NCBI GenBank assembly: GCA_020091685.1
Contig: CM034605.1
Location: 14,666,635-14,730,634 of the forward strand
Direction of reading: 5' to 3'
DNA: 64,000 nucleotides
Source of the DNA: Lutjanus erythropterus
Taxonomy: Eukaryota; Chordata; Actinopteri; Lutjaniformes; Lutjanidae
The notes under the pieces were generated by a model. It made no database searches and was not told where the DNA came from. It was given only the letters and a program-made list of their open reading frames with translations. Shown one piece after another: positions 1-10,910 of the stretch; the first letter of the stretch is position 1; the number at the start of each line of letters is the position of its first letter. The position numbers were made by a program, and so were the translations under genes.

Positions 1-1380
1 GTTAAATTTTGTCAGTTACATCCTACCACATCTGTTTGTGGCTTGTTGAATTTACTTTGGATTATATAGAAGAACAATATCCTCATGCTCTTTTACTTTT
101 TGTTTTTTCTTTGTTGTCCATTTAGGGGAAGTTAGCTATAGATAACAAGAAATATTTAGCTTAACTTGTGAGTTACTGTTTATTTAAATCTACTGAATGG
201 CAAGGAAAGAAGCAGGTTAATTGTTATAAGCACTTGATGCTAATATTTTCTCTCTGAACAGACTCTGAAAGCCTTATTGAGAGAGAAGTACCCGAGCCTT
301 TCACCTCTAAGAGCATTACAGCGATAGCTCTTCCTCTCCACCTCGCTCCATCCTCTGCTCATCACCCAAACCGCTCCGTCACAAACGCCTCGGCCAAGAT
401 CTCACTGACGAAATTAGAAATCTCCTGCGCCGCCTCCCACCCCCCCCCCCACCCCCAAATTCAAAAGATTGGTGGGCCTCTATCTTCTTAGAGATCTGCT
501 CCCTGTTGAATAAGCAATGGAGCGTTCCCACTTCACTTGTCCACGCCAGGCTGCCTGGCCTGAGCTACCCTTCTCTCCCTTACCCTTTCTCCCCCCGTCA
601 CCCCCTCGCCTAACCCCTGTTTCCATCTCCACAGATTGACCCCCCTCCGCCACCACCATCACCACCTACCCTCCCTATCCCGTCCACCTCCCCCCCAGCC
701 CTCGCTCTCAGCCGACATGGACACACAAAAGAAGGCTCCGGCTTAGTGGCCTTGTGATGGATGCATTTTCATAGGCCAATCTCTGTTATCTTGGAGAAAC
801 AGGTCTCAGCCTCCATTCTCTCAGGGCTTTACAGTTTTCTCTCTGCCACTCACCCCGCCCACCCCTTTCCTTCATTTTTTTCACCCCCACATCCCTCCAT
901 CCTTCTGTCCTCCTCCACCATTTTCCGAAGGTCACTCATTAATACTCCTGAGCATTGATGCTGACCCCGTGACCCTGAGCTTGAAAGCCCGGCTCTCCCA
1001 TATTGAGCATCCCAAGCCCCTCGTCCCCACCATTCTCACCCAGGCCTGAGTGTAGAGGCCTGGAGCCCCCCCCTCTACCCCCCACCCCCCAAGGTCAAGG
1101 ACTGGCTGACATCGGGCCCCAAAACAATAGGAGGCCTTTCCTCTCTGCATCCCCATGGACACCCCCTGGGTTGTCCCTCTTTGGATTGATTGGCTATGCA
1201 GCAACATCTCCAAGTCAATCAATTTCATTCATTAAATGCAGATGAGCCAAACTTTAGAATTTATCCATGGATATCAATTCCTATTCAGAAAATACACTGT
1301 AAAAATTTTGGAAACCCCCAAAATTTGGAATTCAAAACTTGTTGAGCAAATTTATTAAATTAGTTATACTGTAATATTTT
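1..1380. other. Gene-free flank with C-rich and pyrimidine-rich tracts
   Basis: No coding region is recognisable. The plus strand is strongly pyrimidine-rich between about 297 and 925. It includes an 11-C run at 440-450 followed after one A by five more C, so the minus strand is G-rich there. The part from about 930 to 1245 is higher-complexity sequence with ATTAAT, ACAATAG and CATTAAATGC motifs and could be a conserved noncoding element. That is inference from texture only. Small open frames on both strands here are short and compositionally biased. Confidence 0.5.
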
Positions 1381-2219
1381 ATCACTCATGCCTCCATTTC
1401 AGCCATTCACAACCACGGGGCCGTGGCCCACTGGTGGGGCTCAGAGCACCATGTAGTGGCCCCCAGAGTGAGAGTGGGTAATTTACAAAGAAAATTATTA
1501 GATCTAAATGTGCTCAGCCATTCGAATGCCAAATTAAAAGGCATAATATCAATGACTGTTTTGCCTTTTTTAGCTAGTCAATGCTTTGGTGGATGCAGTG
1601 ACAAAAACTGGACCAGTTTTTGAAACAAAAAAAGTGATATGGGAGACGCTTCTGTCACATTTACTACTTCCACAAGAGGGCGCTGCCAAACGATAAGAGG
1701 ACAGAAAGGACGGAAAAGCTGCCTGCAAATGTGACCGATACGCACGCTTTTCTGGTGAGGACAGACAAAACATTCTAAATCGGAAAAACTTTTTAGTTTA
1801 TTTCAAAACTTTGATGAGTCCGACTTTCATTCAAAACTCCAAAATCTAGCGTAGGCAGTTTCCTCACCTTTTTTTTATGGTGTAGAAAATATTTTACCTG
1901 TAATGGTTTTGTCAATCTCAATTCAGGTGCAAATGAGCATGTTCATGTTTTGTAGCTCTTATCAAATGTTGTACTTCATTATCTGTAAATTTACACTTAA
2001 AGAAAATTGGACATCTGTGAAATGAATTTACCTCATTTTTGTTTCCGTGTTATCTGTTTATTTATTTGTAAATGATTGAAAGTAAGGAAGGTGCCAATTA
2101 TATGCAAAGCTTGAGACAGACAACCTCACTTTCATATCAGTAGATATATTGTAACACTACATTACTTTACAATATCTATCAAAAGGCAAAACTTCTTCCC
2201 TTCAATCTCACAACAACCT
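1381..2219. other. Intergenic, nothing gene-like; weak repeat-like segments
   Basis: No gene is supported. Around 1415-1475 there is a GC-rich palindromic stretch containing GGGGCCGTGGCCC, reminiscent of hAT element ends, but no matching second terminus or target duplication was found. Near 1665-1690 the phrase CACAAGAGGGCGCTGCC resembles a motif common in teleost interspersed repeats. The remainder to 2219 is AT-rich and unremarkable. Confidence 0.35.
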
Positions 2220-3290
2220 TGATTCACCCCCGAATAGGAATTGTGGTGTTAAAAATCCCCCTACAATAAGCTCCTTCATTTTCTGCCCACTCTGCAGTTT
2301 GCAGCTTCCTCATTTCCCAGCCGTGGAGTTTCACTGGGCCTCGATGTATCATATATCTCTCTGTTTTTCCTGCGTGGCTCTTTTTGGGCCTAAGGTCAGA
2401 GGGTGAAATAAAGCAGACCCCATTTTGAAGCTGACAGGGTCTCCAAAGCCTGAACCCGAGGGCAGTCCCCCCCAGCCCCGGCCTGACAGGGGCCGCGTCC
2501 GACAAAGGTGCAGTTTGTTACAAGCTTCAGAGGAGAAAAAAAAAGAAACACAACAGGGAGGGTTATTTGGTGTTCCTTTGACCCCTTAAGCCCTCTGAGA
2601 TGAAAAGGCTTTCAATTTTTACCAGACGAGGAAGACCACTTCAGCACAGAACACCAGTATGGGCTTCAAAGCTCAGCAGAAATTTTAATCAGAGACAAAT
2701 TACTGTATATTGTGTGATGTACTGTGCTCCATCACCGTGGTCTGAGGGGGCAAAGGGGCAAAAATAGTGCGAGCATTACACGAACGAGAAATGGCGTTGT
2801 ATCCTTGCGGGCGGTGAGTGACGCTCTCGTGGTCACTGTCTTTTTAAATCATGAAAATCCACTGCTAGATTGTGTCAGAGTGGTTAGCTGTGAAAGGTAG
2901 GGGAGGTAAAAGCCTGATGGGCTTGCATGTATCTGCCATCTTAAATCATGCACGCTGAAGGCAAATATCAATACAACAATGCTGCTTAAAACAGCATTCT
3001 GCCTAATAAAAACATATCTATCATTTACAGCACAAGGGTAAGAGAAAAAGCCCATGAGTGTACCCTGCCTTATGCCATTTACTAAACATTTTATCAAATT
3101 TTACAAAGCCTGCTTAATATTTAAAGCCTCGGTCATGCAGCCTAATGGTGCAGGGCAGGAATAAGCTATTCAGGGGTCAATTGTTTTATTAAGATTAATG
3201 AGGGGGAGCAAGAGGGTACGTCATATCTGTACTGCTTTCCCTCTTTGTCTGAGCGGCAGTGAGGCATATTAAAAGGAGTGAGTAAGGTTT
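2220..3290. promoter_or_regulatory. Candidate noncoding regulatory stretch (texture only)
   Basis: This is high-complexity, non-repetitive sequence with no supported gene. The best-looking part is 3120-3280, where CAATTG, TTTATTAAG and ATTAATGAG lie close together, the kind of AT-rich homeodomain/forkhead-like motif cluster seen in developmental enhancers. No conservation can be judged from one sequence, and such motifs occur by chance in AT-rich DNA. An alternative is ordinary unique intergenic DNA. Confidence 0.2.
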
Positions 3291-5639
3291 GCCACTTAGC
3301 TTATCTACGTAAGTGGCTTATGGATGTATTTGTCCAGGACATCCAAGGTAAATTTTTTCATCAATTCATTTTTCATCAAGTGATGAACTTGCTTCCCCCG
3401 CAGAATAGATCAAGGAACGCTTCAATTCTCTACTACACCACACCAATGATCAAGTGTGTTAGATTAGCATGGAGAGAGAAAGGCATATTCTGCAGTTTTT
3501 GATAGCATTATATAGTGTTAGATCCATATAAAGCAGAATTTCCCAAATTAGACCTATTTTTATTGGGTCACCATAAATAGCATACCTCATAGTGAGAGGA
3601 AGCATGAAATGACAGTGAGAAAGCAGCTCTCACTGACATCAACCCTTAAATGACTTTCAACAACAATTACATCTACATAGTTTTGGTGTGAGTGGCCAAG
3701 TTTTGGAGATATCAGCCGCCCCCTTATTCAAGGTAACACAGACCTTATTTTAACCAGGTTCATGTTATAATTACTTTCTCTCTAGTGGAAAAATAGATTC
3801 TAGCAGGGAAAGAAAGTAGTTCCTTCATGAAACTGCTCATGACATGGTCTGTGGGTTAACTTGAGTCACTGGGTCATAATTTCTGGAAAAAGATATTACT
3901 GTTGAGTTTTTTCAATTTACTTTTTACATATTTTTGATTTTGGGTTGAATTGTCCCTTTAAAACACAGTAAAGAAATACGGCTGGGATCAAGAAATGTAA
4001 CAGCCACCTCAGTAATGGTTAAAACTATAACTAGTACAAATATGACCATTAAGGCCCATTAACACTGCTTTGCAGGAACCAACTGTCTACCTGCAAGAGC
4101 TTTCTCCCAAAAAACTGTTGCTACCGCTGCAGTCCAGGTCTGCGAGGACAGGCAGGTGCTTCGGTGAACTTCATAGCATTAGTCCAACCCACCACCATAA
4201 CCAAGTCCACAACAAGTATAATAGTTTGGTGGAAATGTTGTCCCATTTAGTACGACTCCAGGCAATCAGATACCAGCATTACCAGCTCCTCCATGATCAC
4301 CTCTATCTGACCCATAATGCCTGCTATTTCCGTGATTTCCATGCCTTTCCATGTAAGAGGGGGGTGGAAACTTATCTTAACACACTACTCAGTCCATGCA
4401 TGATGGCCTTGTTTTGATCCGCTCCTGTTTGCATTGTTAAAGTTACTGCATTAACCTGTTAATACAAACTCAAGACTTCATGTGTCCTTTTCAAATTAAA
4501 AGCCCTCTAATGTTTCAGTAGACAATGCAAGTTTTTTACGAGGTGGTGAGAAACTTAACATTACATTTAGCAAATGTAATTGTTGCTGTGATGTACTTTT
4601 ATAGTGAAATAAATACATCTCGTGTACATTTTAAATTCATGGTTTGTTGTGTTCTATATTAGTTTAGCAGTTTCTGTCTGTTGTGCAATTTAGGCTATAC
4701 CATAAATATAAAAAGGCTTGGTTGCATCAGGCATCATGTGTTTAATGCAACTGTTCATTCGTCTCCTGAATCAGATAAGAGAAAACTGTTCATACCATAG
4801 AAATACATTTGCTAGTCTGGAAATAAAGCTCAGAAAAAGGGGTTGCTGATGACTAACGGCCATCTTTAATTAACCCAGCAGCTCCCGTGACTCTGATGGA
4901 CCGGTGCATCTTTTGTCAAAAAATGCCCAATCTGATGCATCAATGAAAGGAGCAGATGGAAATGGAGAGTGGGCGGTGACAACTGAGAGCTGGTAGGCGT
5001 TCATCTCCATCAGCCGTAACCCCCCCCCCAAACCACGCTGATGTCATTGTTGTAATTGCTTTGACACTTTGAAGTTGCCACTAATCCTGTTTGGACAGTG
5101 ACTTAAACTGTATAAAGAGAGAGGGGACACAGTGGTAACCAGTCCACCAGTACATCTGTCCCTACTGACCAGGACAACATCTGTTTGTGCTGTGACTGTG
5201 GTGTAAATGAGAGGCCAGGACTTATTATAGCACAAGTTTAAACAGACCTATTCAAAAAAGACGGATTTGTTTCCCTGTGGTGAAAATCCTCTTTAAATGT
5301 TCCGCAGTTCAAATCCCCAAGAAGAGAAGTGTTTAAAAAAAGGAGTGTTTTTAAAGTGCGGTGTCTCTTTTGCTCAGTGATCTAATGTGATGTGACGCTG
5401 AAAATGTTTTCGGTTGAGGCAGAATGACAGGATGTGTTGGGAGAACAGTTCTAATGTGTCTGCTAACACATGTAGAGATTATTCTTGGGTTGCAGTAAAA
5501 TGCAAGGTTGGCGTAGCTGCTGTGGGAACGTTTACACGATGATCCATAGCTGTCAAGTGCTGTAATTAATTAATTTTCAAGCCACAGTGACAACCAGAAA
5601 TAGATTAGGAGAAGAAATATGATTCACACTGCTGGAGTA
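3291..5639. other. Intergenic DNA without recognised features
   Basis: I see no coding gene, RNA gene or complete mobile element. A 115-codon open frame at 4070-4417 on the plus strand has no recognisable domain, no plausible promoter context and random-looking composition. Near 3939-3965 the phrase GAATTGTCCCTTTAAAAC resembles the TTAA end of the fold-back family found elsewhere in the window, but no partner end was identified. A nine-C run lies near 5021-5029. Confidence 0.4.
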
Positions 5640-6424
5640 CACTCTTAGAAATAACTGTTCCAAAAGGCTTCCTCCTAAAGGCTGAGGTTCTACCTAGAAC
5701 CATTTGCTTCTGAAGAACCCTTTTTTGAACAAAGGGTTTGTCTAGGGTTCCTTAACCTTTTTCATCCTAAGAACCCTTTTTGGAAGAAAGAGTTGTTTAA
5801 ATCCTTGAAGAACTCCTTTATCAAGGGTTTGTCAAGAGTTCTTTGTACCATAACTTACAAGGGTTCTCAGAAGAACCCACTGACTAGGTTTCCAATAAAA
5901 TCCATGGAATATAAGTTTTCTTGGTAGAACCTCCTGGGTGGGTTTGTAAACCCTTGGAATATAAAAAGGTTCTCTGTAGAACCACCTGAAGTTTCTCAAT
6001 AAAACCCTTGACATTTAAAAAAAAAAGTTCTCAGTAGAACCCACAAATTTGTCAATCTCAATAGAACCCTCTGGGCGTGTTCAAGATAAAACCTTTGAAA
6101 TTGAAAAAGGTTCTTGGTAGAACCCCTGGGTGGGTTCTTATTAGCACCCTTGGTGGAAAGGCAGAACCCCAGCGAGGGTTTTGGGTGCAACATTACCTCA
6201 TAGAAAGGTTCCCTCTAGAACTTATTACAGCGGGATGTGGGTGAAACCTTTCACAGATGGTTCTAGGTATAACCCTTTATGTTGGGTTCAAGGTAGAACT
6301 CTCTGAAAGGGTTCCATGTGGAACCTTTATGAAAGGTTCTACCAGGAACCCAAAAAGGTTCTCCTAATGGAACAAGCCAAAGAACTCTTTATGCTTTAAG
6401 TTAGGACCTTTATTTCTAAGAGAG
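5640..6424 (-). mobile_element. GGTTCT-family palindromic MITE-like element, copy 1
   Basis: The element begins CACTCTTAGAAATAA after a TA at 5638-5639 and ends TTATTTCTAAGAGAG before a TA at 6425-6426. That gives matching inverted termini and a TA flank compatible with Tc1/mariner-type integration. The 785-bp interior is a chain of degenerate GGTTCT...AGAACC hairpins separated by TATATTCCAAGGGTTT-like spacers. It has no coding capacity. The end carrying the GGTTCTAACT... motif is at the right, so this copy is inverted relative to those at 29, 40 and 57 kb. The class is unassigned, and the family may already be catalogued. Confidence 0.75.
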
Positions 6425-6860
6425 TAGGTTTGAGCTGGTGGGATCACAGGCTTGGAAAACAAAGATGTCACATGACAGCAGGTCCAGGGGGGTCATTTCA
6501 TTTCCACTGGACTGCCTTTTTTCTTTAGGCAGAGCATAATGCGGACAATGTTTCAGAGGGCCATCTTCAACCACCATCTTCACAACACGCAAGAGCCTTT
6601 CATGTGTCTGTCTCGCCGCCGCCTCAGCCCCTCTTTCCATCCTCTCCAGCACGCCTGCATGCACCCTGACACGTTGACAAGCTGGGAGCGAGTCAATGTT
6701 GTGGTTGACCTGGGAGGCCGGGCCAGAGAGGTTTGGTTCACAGAGTGAGAGGTAGACAACAAAGTGCAGCGAACTAAAGTGCCCCGAGCCAACCTTTTAG
6801 CCGTGGTCAACATCTGCAAGCCGCTGGGGTTGGAAGATGGAAATGGTGGAAATGGACTTC
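6425..6860. other. GC-richer unique segment, open on both strands
   Basis: Next to the first GGTTCT element lies a higher-GC stretch that happens to be open in several frames: 6539-6748 on plus, 6416-6664 and 6580-6819 on minus. No frame shows a recognisable domain, and simultaneous openness on both strands argues against any one being coding. It could be a conserved noncoding element or simply GC-rich DNA. Confidence 0.3.
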
Positions 6861-9800
6861 AAGCCTTCAAGCTGTCCAGACCACAACAGTTCATGTTAGA
6901 CATGGTTACCTTACACTGAACTATGTTGTGCATAAGTGCCACTACATTTCACTTACCTGTCTACAAGTGTCCAAAAAGCATGTGTGACTGCATTCATGTA
7001 TTTTCTTAGCATGTCTTTCAATTATGAGGGCCACAGTAAACCATTAAAAGAGTGTGCACAGGGGAAAAGGTTCACACTGGCAGTTGTCGTTCTTATTGGA
7101 TGTGTAGAGAGGATTCAAAGAGATTTTACCATTACTGTGGATGTCTTAAATCTTAAATGTTCCCTGTATCTACTGACCTTGTGTGGTCCAGCCATTTTTC
7201 CATTTTTTCATTTGATTTTTTCACTGACCTTTAGGTCACTACTGCCAGCTACAGTAAACACAGATATCAAAAGTTTAAGTTCTGATCAGTTCATATAGTC
7301 CAATCCAAATTTCTTAAACTTTGGGAACACTCGTTCACCTCTATGAGGAGGTCATATGGCCTGACACACCACTTCTGCTGCAGATATCAGATTAAAACGG
7401 CAATCGTGGGAGCAAAGTCACCTACAGCTTCATCTCGAACTATCTTTCTTTGTGTTTGTAGCAAAAGCTTGATGTTTCTGACATGAAAACTTCCACGAGC
7501 ACTGATGCATCGCGTTTTAGACTGATAATACATGTTATTCAGTTCCCCTCCAGATATGTTTAAATATGCAAAAATACTCTATGATTAATATTTTGTTTAA
7601 CATGGTTTTTCCACATATAAACTTAAAAGATAACAGAGCAAGTAGCATATCTACTCTTTAACACTTATTGAAAAATTCTAGATCTGGTCTCAATCCCTGT
7701 CCTAAATATTAGAAATTAGAATGGTAAACTTGTAACATCATGAAATGGAAAACTGGACTGATCTTATTTATATGTGATTTATTACACTTCATACAGACAT
7801 CTGATGGTATAAAACTAGTTCCTTCATAAAAAAAATCCTCCCTGATGTAAGTGTAGTGCAATTACCTTATATACAGCCAGTCACCATGACTGTTCACTAC
7901 AAAAACATATCTGATCTAGACGCTCTGCGGGAGACCTGATGTAATTAGGGCTGCTACTACCACTAATAACTGTTGATGCTTTTATGAATGCTGTGGTAGA
8001 AAATCAGCTATTTTGTTCCAGTTATGACAGGCCATAACACCATATATTATTCTGTAAAACTTCTCAAGTGATGTTCACCTAGGGATGCACCCAAATGCAT
8101 TCTTTGGGAAAGCACAAATCATGCGATGTGAAATGATACTTCTTCTATCTGAAATCATTATTATTCGGATAAATTCATTATTACCTCGGTATAGTTAAAA
8201 AAATGACGGCATACCCCTTAATCAGTGGATGATTTTATGCACCAAAATTATTCCCTTCAGCTGACATATGTCTTTATATACTTGTATATCTTTTACTGTA
8301 GAGTTTTTTCCAGTGCAGAATCTACTGATTTATATAACATTCTTTTCGGGTTCTGACTTTTCAATATCCCAAGTTAAAGGGGAGGTGGTGGCGGGCTTAT
8401 AACAGCTTATAAAGTGTAGTTTAGCCAAAAAAAAAATGCAAAAGTGAATGGAAATGACTGAAAATGTCATGAAAAAATAAGCTGCCTGTGGACAGTTTTA
8501 GTTTGGACTGTTTCTCTGAGAGAAAACTTCACTTCTAAAACACATTTTTATATTCAAATGTTGGTTGTAAGACTTCCCACAGTGCAGGTCTACAACACCA
8601 GTCCTGACTGCTGTTTACTACAGATGTTTGGCTTCAGAAACATTAGCGAGTAAAACAATAAAGTCCACCGTGGCTCTGGATAATATGTAAATGATCAATA
8701 TTTCTAATTGCAGAGAGGAATGATTGCCATGATTATGTTGACTCTCTAATGAGTCCACCTGTTGGCATCATGCAGAAAACAATTTTCCACTTGAAGAAAC
8801 ATAGCGTATGTAAACTCTCATAAAATGTAAAACCAGTGGAAGGTCTGCCGTGCTCTGGCAGCTGCAGCCTAAAATTATGCAGCATCCAGCGAGAACTTGA
8901 ATACCAATCCGACAAAACAGTGCCTGTCCTCCAAAGAAGCAGGATGCTTTTTTATTCACAGAAAGAAAAGTTACACAGTTAGAGCATCCATATCTATTAC
9001 GATTTCATTGAAATTTGAAGCTCAAACTGAGACATCCAAACTAAAGTAACTGATGTTGCATTTATTAGATATGTTTGGTGTTCTGTTGGGAATATAAAAA
9101 CCTGTGAAGTTTGATATTCGGTTTATAAACTCTGTGGAGCATCAATTCTAGGAAAACAAAATATACAGTGTTATGCTCCTACTGTAAGCCCACTGCACAC
9201 TTCAAAGGCTTGTCCTGAAATTCAGGAGGACAGTTATTGATCCAATCCCTCAATGAATCAGGAATTGATAACTGGACACTTCAGAATGCACTTTTATGTC
9301 TTCTCACTTTGAAGCTCTCCCACTCCCCGTCTTTCTAGGGGGATGTTATTCTACACAAGCGCCTCTTAAATGTTTGAAACCCACACTCCTCCTCGGTTTC
9401 ACCAGCATTTCGAAGCCTCGTCTCTTCTCCTTTCGTTCTCACGAAGCATTTTGGGAATCCCTGTTCCAAATGTAAATGCAAATTAGTGTTGGGCACGACA
9501 AAGGGCACCTTTCTTTCATTTCAGATGAAGCTGAACAGGTTCCAGGGCAGGTCAGGTGTAGTGAAAGGAGAACCCTGGCCTCCTCCTGTCTCCTCCCTTT
9601 ATTGTCCCGCACTCCCTGCCAAACCATCATTCTCAATATCCCACCGGGGCCTCTCTAACCCTCAACATCTGTCCCACTTTACCACTCTGATGGGAGAGAG
9701 CTGGCTTCTATGATGGGCATGCTGCAGCAGAAACTGCTTCCAGACATCTCAAAGTGCTGTCATCTGTAATTTTGTGCATTTACGCGTTCAATTTATTTGT

Positions 9801-10240
9801 CTGCAATTTACCACAACTAATCACAGGTGTGTTTGCGCTATCCCTGTGAGAATATTTATATAGATAAAACACACACGAAACTAACAGCAATGTTGTTTGG
9901 AACATTTTTAATTACAAAAGCTGTTTTCAATCCATCGTGCCTTGGACAAGCATTTATTCCGACCGTCATTGTGAGGCGCTGTTTTTTTGGCTTAAAGCCA
10001 CTGGAAATCCAAATCCACAATAGCCTTTGAACTATGTAGTTTAGAGTTTTGTGCACATAATAGTGAGCAAAAGTAACAGAAATTAGTTGAAAACAGAATG
10101 CTAAAGATTTTTATTTAAGTTTTTGTAGCCTACAGTTTCCTGATATTGGGTTTGAACTGGGACATTTATTACAAAAATTGCGCAATTAACCATTCACAAA
10201 AATTCAGTCACATCACTCAAATGAGTGCAACAAATTCTCT
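6861..10240. other. AT-rich intergenic DNA, one possible hAT fragment
   Basis: No gene is recognised. At about 8080-8200 the sequence GGGATGCACCCAAATGC is followed by ATTATTCGGATAAATTC, which resembles the start and interior of a teleost hAT MITE family beginning GGGATGCACCGA. No second terminus or target duplication is visible, so it is at best a truncated relic. The open frame at 6936-7298 (120 codons, plus) has no recognisable features. The rest is unique, AT-rich sequence. Confidence 0.35.
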
Positions 10241-10248
10241 CTACTTCC

Positions 10249-10520
10249 ACTTAAAGCTGCAGTAGGCAGTATTATGTCATTATAATTTTGACAATTGCAT
10301 GTCACTAACAATATTTAATTGAAGGGTTCCTTTAAAAAAAAAAGTGTTACTATGAACATCTGTGCCTTTGTATTTATTTATTTATTTTTTATTTTAACTG
10401 GACCTGGTCTTAATCAGATAGCCAATCAGGGTTAGCTAGCACGTAACTAGCCAATCACAGTGACTCTGTAAAAGCAACGGTCATCTGAGTTCTCCAGCTT
10501 CCATGCTGGATGTTAATCCA
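10249..10520. repeat. Probable teleost interspersed repeat fragment
   Basis: The segment opens with TTAAAGCTGCAGTAGGCAG and later contains CCAATCAGGGTTAGC and GCCAATCACAG, phrases I associate with abundant short interspersed repeats in spiny-rayed fish genomes. No inverted termini or target duplication were found. Class unknown; assignment is from pattern memory, not a search. Confidence 0.35.
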
Positions 10521-10741
10521 AACGTGATCAGCCACACATACACAGTCTGGTTTTCTAATCCTTATGAAAGTTTATTTACACTCATATTTTTAAAAATGCT
10601 TAAATGCACGATAGGTAATTTCTACCACTAAGGGTGATGATATTGTTAAATAGTGTGGAATCATGGGAGTTGTTTTCTTCATTCAATTGTTAAACAATGA
10701 GTAGTTTAAGACAGATCCTGTGTTTTCCCAAAGGCTATAGC

Positions 10742-10910
10742 ACCTAGCAGTTTGTAGGAAACACACCATTACCTTGAATAAATTATGGATTTCTCTGAGT
10801 TTGACCACTGGGATAATGTAATTCCACAACTCAACAAGATATATAACATAAGTCTAGTGTTTTTAGACATTTTAATGCAGAAACATTACATATTATAGCT
10901 TAAATGAGAC
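10742..10910 (+). repeat. Dispersed repeat, copy 1 (partner at 53377-53535)
   Basis: This block matches 53377-53535 in the same orientation. Shared phrases include CTAGCAG, ACCTTGAATAA.TTATGGAT, GGATTTCTCTG, TTTGACCA, CACAACTCAACAA and ATATATA, ending near TTAAATG. Collinear similarity over about 160 bp, with scattered substitutions and small gaps, shows an old dispersed repeat. No terminal inverted repeat or tail is obvious, so its class is unknown. Confidence 0.6.

Noticed and set aside
4070..4417. 115-codon plus-strand open frame
   Set aside because: No domain, no regulatory context and average composition; indistinguishable from chance.
5640..6424. Heat-shock or steroid-receptor element arrays in the AGAACC/GGTTCT units
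   Set aside because: The half-sites resemble GAA/TTC or AGAACA, but spacing and orientation do not match the required nTTCnnGAAn or AGAACAnnnTGTTCT arrangements consistently. The pattern is better explained by the element's hairpin structure.
8080..8200. Complete hAT MITE of the GGGATGCACC type
   Set aside because: Only a left-end-like phrase is present; no inverted right terminus or 8-bp duplication could be found, so it is mentioned only as a possible fragment.
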